This document shows positions 7,338-12,423 of a stretch of DNA of 12,423 nucleotides, in pieces. The notes under the pieces are model-generated. The model was given only the letters and a program-made list of their open reading frames with translations, searched no databases and had not been told where the DNA came from. A program made the position numbers and the translations under genes. How positions within the stretch are numbered: the stretch's first letter is position 1; every line of letters begins with the position of its first letter. Source of the DNA: Gammaproteobacteria bacterium (GTDB taxonomy: Bacteria > Pseudomonadota > Gammaproteobacteria > UBA5335 > SLRW01); assembly GCA_007130745.1 (NCBI GenBank), contig SLRW01000114.1, forward strand, positions 1 through 12,423. Reading direction: 5' to 3'.

Positions 7338-8114
7338 ATGAACGTCTTTACCTTTGATATTGAAACCGTGCCCGATGTAGCTAGTGGCCGGCGGCTGTAT
7401 GAAGTGCCTGATCTGGACGACGAGGACGTGGCCCGGATCATGTTTCACCAGCGCCGCCAGCGTACCGGTGGCAGTGAATTCCTGCCTCTGCACCTGCATC
7501 GTGTGGTGGCCATTTCCGCCTGTCTGCGCCGCGGCGACTCGCTCAAGGTCTGGTCGCTGGGTGAAGAAGATTCTCCCGAGCAGGAACTGATCACGCGGTT
7601 CTTTGATGGCATTGATCGCTTTGCGCCGGTACTGGTGTCGTGGAATGGCAGTGGTTTTGATTTGCCGGTACTCAATTATCGTGCCCTGCTGCACGGGGTT
7701 TCGGCGCCCCGATACTGGGAGACGGGTGAGGAGGAGCACAGCTTTCGCTTCAACAATTACCTCAGCCGTTTTCACTGGCGGCACACCGACCTGATGGATG
7801 TGCTGGCCGGTTTTAACAATCGCGCCTATGCGCGGCTGGATGAAATCGCCGTACTGCTGGGCCTGCCGGGAAAAATGGGTATGAGCGGCGCGCATGTCTG
7901 GGACCACTACCGCGAAGGCAAGCTGGGCGCGATCCGTGACTACTGCGAGACCGATGTGCTCAATACCTGGCTGGTGTATCTGCGTTTCGAGCTGATGCGC
8001 GGGCATCTGACCGGCGAGGGTTATGAGCGTGAAATCACGCTGGTCAAAGAGACCCTGGCGGCGGATCAAAGGCCGCATATCCAGGCCTTTGCCGATGCCT
8101 GGGGAGCTGCTTGA
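7338..8114 (+). CDS. Predicted DEDDy 3'-5' exonuclease, PolB exonuclease-like 2 family
   Basis: Predicted cytosolic nuclease with an RNase H-like fold, related to the proofreading domain of family B DNA polymerases (DNA_pol_B_exo2 family). The protein is 258 aa, so the exonuclease domain is essentially the whole protein and no polymerase domain follows. Seen: Exo I FTFDIE with Asp7 and Glu9, Exo II NGSGFD with Asp108, and Exo III YCETD with Tyr202 and Asp206, which makes it the DEDDy subclass with all four metal ligands present. ATG 7338 lies nine bases after AGGA; ATG 7332, two codons earlier, is possible. The stop shares one base with the rlmD start (TGATG), so the two are probably translationally coupled. 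Its cellular role is not established; RNA or DNA repair/processing is inference from the fold. Confidence 0.88.
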   Translation: MNVFTFDIETVPDVASGRRLYEVPDLDDEDVARIMFHQRRQRTGGSEFLPLHLHRVVAISACLRRGDSLKVWSLGEEDSPEQELITRFFDGIDRFAPVLVSWNGSGFDLPVLNYRALLHGVSAPRYWETGEEEHSFRFNNYLSRFHWRHTDLMDVLAGFNNRAYARLDEIAVLLGLPGKMGMSGAHVWDHYREGKLGAIRDYCETDVLNTWLVYLRFELMRGHLTGEGYEREITLVKETLAADQRPHIQAFADAWGAA

Positions 8115-9451
8115 TGTCGCGGCGCAAGCGCCTCCCGCCTGAGCCCGTTGAACTGAGCATTGAAAACCTCGCCCATGACGGGCGGGGCGTGGCCCGTGTA
8201 GACGGCAAGGCTGTATTTGTTCACGGGGCGCTGCCGGGAGAGCGGGTACGTGCGCGTATCACCCGCCGGCGACGTGATCTTGATGAAGGGATCACCCTGG
8301 AGGTGCTGGCGGCCGCGCCTGAGCGGGTGATGCCGAAGTGTGCCTTCTATGACGTTTGTGGTGGTTGCAGCCTGCAACATATGGCCCCGGAACGTCAGAT
8401 GGAGGCCAAGCAGGCGATGGTGCTGGAAAACCTGCGGCGTATCGGCAGGGTGGAGCCGGCTCGTGTGTTGGCGCCGGTGACGGGGCCGCACTGGGGCTAC
8501 AGACACAAAGCACGCCTCGCCGTGCGCAATGTACGTGGCAAGGGCCGGGTGCTGGTGGGGTTTCGTGAACGCCAGTCGCCTTATGTGGCCGACATGACGC
8601 GCTGTGAAATTCTGCACCCTTCGGTGGGCGAGCTGCTGGCCCCGCTCTCGGAGCTGATTGGCGGCCTGTCCATACGTAATCGCATCCCGCAGATAGAAGT
8701 GGCTGTGGGCGATACGCTGGTGGTGTTGGTATTCCGGGTGCTGGATCCGCCGGCTGCGGATGATGAACAACAACTCAAGGCTTTTGCCGCCCGCCATGGC
8801 ATCGAGGTTCATCTGCAACCGGGTGGCCCCGACAGTGTCTACCCGCTGACGGAAACCGCTGAGTCGCTTTATTACAGTTTGCCGGAATTCCACCTCAGGC
8901 TGGATTTCGGGCCGATGGATTTTACCCAGATCAATCATGCGCTGAACCGGGCGCTTGTTTCACAGGCACTGCAACGTCTGGCGCCTAAGCACGACGAGCG
9001 GGTGCTGGACCTGTTCTGCGGGTTGGGTAATTTCAGTCTGCCGCTGGCTCGTCAGGCTGGCGAGGTGTTGGGGGTCGAGGGGGACCAGGCGCTGGTCAAC
9101 CGGGCGCGGGCCAATGCCGAAGCCAACGGGATTGGCAATGCGCGTTTTGTGGTTGCCGATCTGCATGATGGTGTTGCACTGGAACGTGCCGCATGGCTGC
9201 GTGAGCGCTTTGATGCCGTGCTGATTGATCCGCCGCGCAGCGGCGCCCGGGAAGTGCTGCCGGCGCTGGCGGCCATGGGTTATCCGCGGCTGCTGTATGT
9301 GTCCTGCCATCCGGCCACGCTGGCCCGCGATGCCGGACTGCTGGTGCACGAGCAGGGTTATGCATTGCGCGAACTGGGCGTGCTCGATATGTTCCCGCAC
9401 ACAGCGCATGTAGAGTCCATGGCGCTGTTCGAGCAGGATACGGGCAAATGA
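8114..9451 (+). CDS. rlmD: 23S rRNA (uracil(1939)-C(5))-methyltransferase RlmD
   Basis: SAM-dependent, [4Fe-4S]-containing RNA m5U methyltransferase (formerly RumA) that modifies U1939 of 23S rRNA; 445 aa. Domains: N-terminal TRAM RNA-binding domain (about 6-64), iron-sulfur cysteines Cys76, Cys82, Cys85 and Cys164, and a C-terminal Rossmann methyltransferase domain with SAM motif DLFCGLGNF (299-307) and IDPPRSG (371-377). Catalytic nucleophile Cys398 is in YVSCHP, and the general base Glu434 is in HVES. All key residues are present. ATG 8114 is preferred: GGGGAG lies seven bases upstream and the ATG overlaps the exonuclease stop by one base. The in-frame TTG at 8111 is less likely. The next gene overlaps by four bases (ATGA). 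A place near cysM and gacS is known from Pseudomonas, where relA follows; relA is not here. Confidence 0.96.
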   Translation: MSRRKRLPPEPVELSIENLAHDGRGVARVDGKAVFVHGALPGERVRARITRRRRDLDEGITLEVLAAAPERVMPKCAFYDVCGGCSLQHMAPERQMEAKQAMVLENLRRIGRVEPARVLAPVTGPHWGYRHKARLAVRNVRGKGRVLVGFRERQSPYVADMTRCEILHPSVGELLAPLSELIGGLSIRNRIPQIEVAVGDTLVVLVFRVLDPPAADDEQQLKAFAARHGIEVHLQPGGPDSVYPLTETAESLYYSLPEFHLRLDFGPMDFTQINHALNRALVSQALQRLAPKHDERVLDLFCGLGNFSLPLARQAGEVLGVEGDQALVNRARANAEANGIGNARFVVADLHDGVALERAAWLRERFDAVLIDPPRSGAREVLPALAAMGYPRLLYVSCHPATLARDAGLLVHEQGYALRELGVLDMFPHTAHVESMALFEQDTGK

Positions 9452-9960
9452 CACGCATCCCGCCGCACAGCCGGATTGAAGTCAGCCTGGCCAGCCAGCA
9501 ACTGGCGCTCTGGCAAGGCGATCGCTGTCAGGGCCGCTGGCCGGTGTCCACCGCAGTGGCTGGCCCCGGTGAGCGTGAAGGTAGCGGCGGCACGCCGCGC
9601 GGACGCCATCGTGTTCGCGCCATGATCGGTAACGGCTGCGAGGCCGGGACGGTATTTGTGGGCCGGCGGCCCACCGGGGAAATCTATAATGCAGTGCTGG
9701 GGCGCAAACACCCGGAGCGGGACTGGATACTCACCCGTATCCTCTGGCTGTGTGGCGAAGAGCCGGGATTCAACCGCCTGGGGCGGGTAGACAGCCAGCG
9801 GCGCTTTATTTATATCCATGGTTGCCCGGACAGTGAGCCCATGGGCGAGCCGCGTTCGCATGGTTGTATACGCATGCGCAATGCGGACGTGATTGCGTTG
9901 TTTGATCAGGTCAGCCCGGGCACCCCGGTGCTTGTCAGTGAACAGGAGCTGCCGACATGA
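9448..9960 (+). CDS. YkuD-fold protein without signal peptide (L,D-transpeptidase/L,D-carboxypeptidase)
   Basis: Small YkuD-domain protein, 170 aa, the domain filling nearly all of it. Seen: GGTPRGRH (47-54), IHGCPDSE with His124, and the catalytic SHGCIRM with Ser137, His138, nucleophile Cys140 and Arg142. The N terminus (MTRIPPHSRIEVSLASQQ) has no hydrophobic signal or lipobox, so a cytosolic location is likely. That is unusual for periplasmic L,D-transpeptidases but matches the cytosolic YkuD L,D-carboxypeptidases described in Acinetobacter (ElsL/LdtK) and Vibrio (LdcV), which trim tetrapeptides during peptidoglycan recycling. Both ends overlap neighbours by ATGA: rlmD upstream, nagZ downstream. 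Coupling to nagZ supports the recycling role (inference). NCBI-style annotation would probably be L,D-transpeptidase family protein. Confidence 0.9.
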   Translation: MTRIPPHSRIEVSLASQQLALWQGDRCQGRWPVSTAVAGPGEREGSGGTPRGRHRVRAMIGNGCEAGTVFVGRRPTGEIYNAVLGRKHPERDWILTRILWLCGEEPGFNRLGRVDSQRRFIYIHGCPDSEPMGEPRSHGCIRMRNADVIALFDQVSPGTPVLVSEQELPT

Positions 9961-10982
9961 AGTCAGACACGGTGATGGGGCCGCTGATGATTGATCTGGC
10001 CGGTACTGAGCTGACGCCGGAGGAGACCGAGCTGCTGCAGCATCCGTTGGTGGGCGGGGTGATCCTGTTTGATCGCAATGCCGGACCGCCGGCGCAGGTG
10101 GCGGCCCTGGTTGCTCAAATCCGGCATTATGGTCCGGAGTTGTTGGTGGCGGTGGATCAGGAAGGCGGGCGGGTGCAGCGCCTGCGTGATGGCTTTACGC
10201 GTCTGCCGGTGCTGGCACGGTTGGGTGAGCTGCATACGCGGGCGCCTGAACAGGCCATGGCGCTGGCGCGCGAACTGGGCTGGCTGATGGCGGCTGAATT
10301 GCGGTCCGTTGATGTGGATATCAGTTTTGCCCCGGTGCTGGATCTGGGCGCGGCCAACGATGAAGTCATTGGCGATCGGGCCTTTGCCCCTGAGCCTGAT
10401 GTGGTCGGTAAGCTGGCCGCTGCCTGGATTGCCGGCATGCAACAGGCTGGTATGGCCGCCACGGGCAAGCATTTCCCGGGCCACGGCAGTGTGCGCGGGG
10501 ATTCCCACCTCATGCTGCCGGAAGACCCTCGCTCGCTTGAGCAAATTAGCGCCAGTGACTTGCGACCCTTTGTGCAGTTGATTGAGCAGGGTCTGCCGGC
10601 GGTGATGGCGGCGCATGTGGTCTATTCCAGGGTGGACAGCCTGCCGGCATCCTTTTCCAGGCGCTGGCTGGATGAGCTGCTGCGAGGTGAGCTTGGATTT
10701 GAAGGCGCGGTTTTCTGTGATGATTTGTGTATGGCAGGGGCCGAGGTGATCGGAGATATACAAGCGCGCGCCTCTGCTGCACTTGAAGCCGGCTGTGACA
10801 TGCTGCCGGTGTGCAATAACCACGAAGCCGTGATCTCGCTGCTGGACAACTGGCGTCCCGGGCCGCCTGACAAGGCTTCAGGCGAGCGTCTGGCGGCCAT
10901 GCAGGGACAAACTTTCCGGCCGGACCCCCGACGCTTGCAGCACGCCAGAGAGGCGCTTGAAGCAATGGAGGCCGGTTCGTGA
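9957..10982 (+). CDS. nagZ: Beta-N-acetylhexosaminidase NagZ (GH3)
   Basis: Cytosolic glycoside hydrolase family 3 enzyme that removes GlcNAc from anhydro-muropeptides during cell-wall recycling; its products feed AmpR-type signalling in bacteria with inducible AmpC. The protein is 341 aa, a normal single-domain length. Seen: LVAVDQEGGRVQRL (63-76), KHFPGHGSVRGDSH (171-184) with the Asp182-His184 general acid/base dyad typical of NagZ, and VFCDDLCMAGA with the nucleophile Asp255; Cys254 and Cys258 replace the more common Ser residues around it. There is no signal peptide, as expected. The start overlaps the YkuD gene by four bases, and the stop overlaps the GTG of the phosphoribosyltransferase gene (GTGA). 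The tight overlap with a YkuD gene points to a muropeptide-recycling module. Confidence 0.96.
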   Translation: MKSDTVMGPLMIDLAGTELTPEETELLQHPLVGGVILFDRNAGPPAQVAALVAQIRHYGPELLVAVDQEGGRVQRLRDGFTRLPVLARLGELHTRAPEQAMALARELGWLMAAELRSVDVDISFAPVLDLGAANDEVIGDRAFAPEPDVVGKLAAAWIAGMQQAGMAATGKHFPGHGSVRGDSHLMLPEDPRSLEQISASDLRPFVQLIEQGLPAVMAAHVVYSRVDSLPASFSRRWLDELLRGELGFEGAVFCDDLCMAGAEVIGDIQARASAALEAGCDMLPVCNNHEAVISLLDNWRPGPPDKASGERLAAMQGQTFRPDPRRLQHAREALEAMEAGS

Positions 10983-11572
10983 GTGATGTTGCTCCGGTGT
11001 CTGTAGACCAACTGCCGGCCCATGTTCTTGAGGTTTGGCACCGTTCGCGCGAGATCCACAGTCCCACTGTCGTGGAAGCCGCTATTACCCGAATGGCTGT
11101 TGCCATCCACGCGGATATGTCGGCCCACAATCCACTGCTTCTCAGCGTGCTTGTGGGCGCGCTGGTACCCACCGCCATGCTGTTGCCGAAACTGGATTTC
11201 CCCTTGCAGATTGATTGCGTGCATGCGACTCGCTACCGGGGCGATACCCGCGGCGGTGAATTGCAGTGGCGAAGTTACCCCAGCCACCCGCTGCAAGGCC
11301 GGCATGTGTTGCTGGTGGATGACATTCTGGATGAAGGACTGACGCTGGCCGCCTTGTTGGGCTGGTGCCGCGAGCAGGGGGCGGCCTCGGTGCGGGTCGC
11401 GGTGCTGGCCGAGAAGCGCCATGATCGTAATCACACCGGAATCAGCGCCGATTATGTTGGGCTCGAAGTGCCGGATGTCTATGTTTTTGGTTCGGGTATG
11501 GATTATCAGGATTACTTGCGTAATGTTCCTGGTATTCGGGCCGTGTGCGACGACCATCGGCAGGAGGGCTGA
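10979..11572 (+). CDS. Hypoxanthine-guanine-type phosphoribosyltransferase
   Basis: Predicted cytosolic purine salvage enzyme, transferring ribose 5-phosphate from PRPP to hypoxanthine or guanine; 197 aa. Seen: the PRPP-binding signature LLVDDILDEGLTL (111-123) with Asp114-Asp115, a central GALVPTAMLLPKL segment (60-72), and a C-terminal VFGSGMDYQDYLRNVPGI (169-186) that resembles the VGYGLDY-x-E-x-YRNLP tail of HGPRTs, supporting 6-oxopurine specificity. The start is GTG, with GGAGG (10967-10971) seven bases upstream, and it overlaps the nagZ stop. It is five bases from the following purine nucleoside phosphorylase gene, which would supply its base. It is distinct from the shorter canonical Hpt, so I give no symbol. 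Confidence 0.88.
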   Translation: MSDVAPVSVDQLPAHVLEVWHRSREIHSPTVVEAAITRMAVAIHADMSAHNPLLLSVLVGALVPTAMLLPKLDFPLQIDCVHATRYRGDTRGGELQWRSYPSHPLQGRHVLLVDDILDEGLTLAALLGWCREQGAASVRVAVLAEKRHDRNHTGISADYVGLEVPDVYVFGSGMDYQDYLRNVPGIRAVCDDHRQEG

Positions 11573-11577
11573 GCATC

Positions 11578-12306
11578 ATGCTGGCAGTGATTGGCGGTAC
11601 CGGACTGGGGCAGCTGGAAGGGCTGGTGCATGAGCGCCAGGAACCGGTCTCTACCCCCTGGGGCAAACCTTCGGCGCCGCTGGAATTCGGGTACTACCAT
11701 GACCGACCGGTGGTGTTTCTGCCGCGTCACGGTGATCAGCACCGGCTGGCGCCGCACGAGATCAATTATCGCGCCAATATAGAAGCCCTTTATCAGGCCG
11801 GTGTGCAGGAGATTGTCGCCGTGGCCGCGGTCGGCGGCATTGATCCGCGATTGCCTCCCGGAGCGCTGGCCTTGCCGGAGCAGATCATCGACTACACCTG
11901 GGGGCGTGAACAGAGTTTTTCACGTCCCGGTGATGTCATTCATATCGATTTCACCCGACCCTACAGCGATGCGCTGCGTCAGCAACTGCTCAAGGCCGCC
12001 GACGAGGCGGGCGTGAAGCTGGTTGAGGGCGGTGTTTATGGCGCGACCCAGGGTCCGCGGCTGGAAACAGCGGCTGAGGTGGACCGCCTGGAACGCGATG
12101 GCTGCACCATGGTAGGCATGACGGGCATGCCGGAGGCGGCACTGGCGCGCGAGCGGGGGCTGGACTACGCCTGTTTGGCCCTGTCGGTGAATCACGCCGC
12201 CGGGCGAGCTCAGCCGGGTGAGTCCATCCACGACAGTATAGAAGCCACCCTGGAAGAGGGTATGGCGCGAGTGCGGTCGGTGTTGACGGCATTTATGGAA
12301 AATTAA
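11578..12306 (+). CDS. mtnP: S-methyl-5'-thioinosine phosphorylase family (MTAP/PNP)
   Basis: Cytosolic phosphorylase of the MTAP/PNP class II family, 242 aa. It cleaves a 5'-methylthio purine nucleoside with phosphate to the base and methylthioribose 1-phosphate. Seen: phosphate motif GGTG (6-9), PRHG (49-52), PHEINYRAN (59-67), YGATQGPRLET (154-164), MTGMPEA (181-187). At the base-binding strand the sequence is LSVNHAAG with Asn205, where MTAPs have a DYD motif. Asparagine there favours 6-oxopurines, so methylthioinosine rather than methylthioadenosine is the likely substrate, as reported for PA3004 of P. aeruginosa. ATG 11578 is preceded by AGGAGG ten bases upstream; the frame is open further upstream, but that part lies inside the phosphoribosyltransferase gene. 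It is the last gene of the series and follows an enzyme that could convert the released hypoxanthine to IMP. Confidence 0.92.
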   Translation: MLAVIGGTGLGQLEGLVHERQEPVSTPWGKPSAPLEFGYYHDRPVVFLPRHGDQHRLAPHEINYRANIEALYQAGVQEIVAVAAVGGIDPRLPPGALALPEQIIDYTWGREQSFSRPGDVIHIDFTRPYSDALRQQLLKAADEAGVKLVEGGVYGATQGPRLETAAEVDRLERDGCTMVGMTGMPEAALARERGLDYACLALSVNHAAGRAQPGESIHDSIEATLEEGMARVRSVLTAFMEN

Positions 12307-12324
12307 GTCGTCCCCAAGGTAACC

Positions 12325-12341
12325 CACCGCCTTTGGCGGTG
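12325..12341. repeat. GC-rich hairpin after the phosphorylase gene
   Basis: CACCGCC and GGCGGTG form a perfect 7-bp stem with a TTT loop, 18 bases after the last stop codon. AGTCG (12306-12310) and CGACT (12342-12346) could add an outer stem with a bulge. There is no T-run on either side, so an intrinsic terminator is doubtful; it may stabilise the mRNA 3' end or belong to a repeat or IS end. Confidence 0.5.
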
Positions 12342-12378
12342 CGACTCGAGCGGGCTCTGCCGTTCCGTCGTGCGATGT

Positions 12379-12422
12379 AAAAATGGCCTCTCTTAGAACC
12401 GGCAAGTTCAAAGGAGGCCATT
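12379..12422 (-). terminator. Possible minus-strand rho-independent terminator
   Basis: AATGGCCTC (12382-12390) pairs perfectly with GAGGCCATT (12414-12422). Read on the minus strand the stem runs into TTTTT (12383-12379). The 23-base loop contains a smaller GAAC/GTTC stem. This would terminate a leftward gene lying beyond the window, convergent with the plus-strand operon. The long loop lowers confidence, and an insertion sequence end is an alternative. Confidence 0.35.
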
Positions 12423-12423
12423 A

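Noticed and set aside
8111..8113. TTG start for rlmD
   Set aside because: The adjacent ATG at 8114 has a better-spaced GGGGAG and the usual TGATG overlap.
7293..11557. Long minus-strand open frames opposite the exonuclease, rlmD, nagZ and PRTase genes (for example 7293-8078, 8066-8938, 9963-10823, 10622-11557)
   Set aside because: Each is a shadow of a well-supported plus-strand gene, with histidine/glutamine/arginine-rich, motif-free translation.
1..12423. Defence island, prophage, CRISPR or transposase system
   Set aside because: No repeat array, integrase, transposase or defence-domain protein is visible; every confident gene belongs to a housekeeping or signalling family.

Overview
The window looks like chromosomal DNA of a gammaproteobacterium, probably related to Pseudomonadales or Oceanospirillales. 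This rests on protein families and gene order (a GacS/BarA tripartite kinase divergent from cysM, with rlmD close behind, as around gacS of Pseudomonas), not on a database search. The coding part is GC-rich by eye, with dense, mostly overlapping genes. No tRNA, rRNA, CRISPR array or transposase gene is visible.

Left edge (1-569): no convincing gene. Bases 1-225 fold almost completely into a three-way-junction palindrome: a closing stem 1-11/215-225 and two long arms, 12-111 and 119-214, that begin and end exactly where the closing stem stops. Then comes an unremarkable stretch, followed by a very AT-rich patch (about 420-482) holding a perfect tandem 13-bp repeat. This is the least explained part of the window.

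Minus-strand block (6282 down to 570): gacS (hybrid sensor kinase, HK-REC-HPt), then a 7TMR-DISM diguanylate cyclase, then an atypical NAD(P)-dependent short-chain dehydrogenase. The first two are signalling genes. The 7TMR-DISM front end is the same type found in RetS and LadS, the kinases that modulate GacS in Pseudomonas, so its position directly behind gacS is suggestive.

Plus-strand block (6385-12306): cysM diverges from gacS over about 100 bp and may be leaderless. It is followed by a run in which nearly every stop overlaps the next start: a PolB-exo2-type DEDDy 3'-5' exonuclease, rlmD (23S rRNA m5U1939 methyltransferase), a YkuD-fold protein without a signal peptide, nagZ, a purine-type phosphoribosyltransferase and a methylthioinosine/methylthioadenosine phosphorylase-family enzyme. 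YkuD-nagZ reads as a cytosolic peptidoglycan-recycling pair. PRTase-phosphorylase reads as a purine-salvage pair (methylthioinosine to hypoxanthine to IMP).

Right edge (12307-12423): two inverted repeats. The last has a T-run on the minus strand and may be the terminator of a leftward gene beyond the window, or part of an insertion sequence end.
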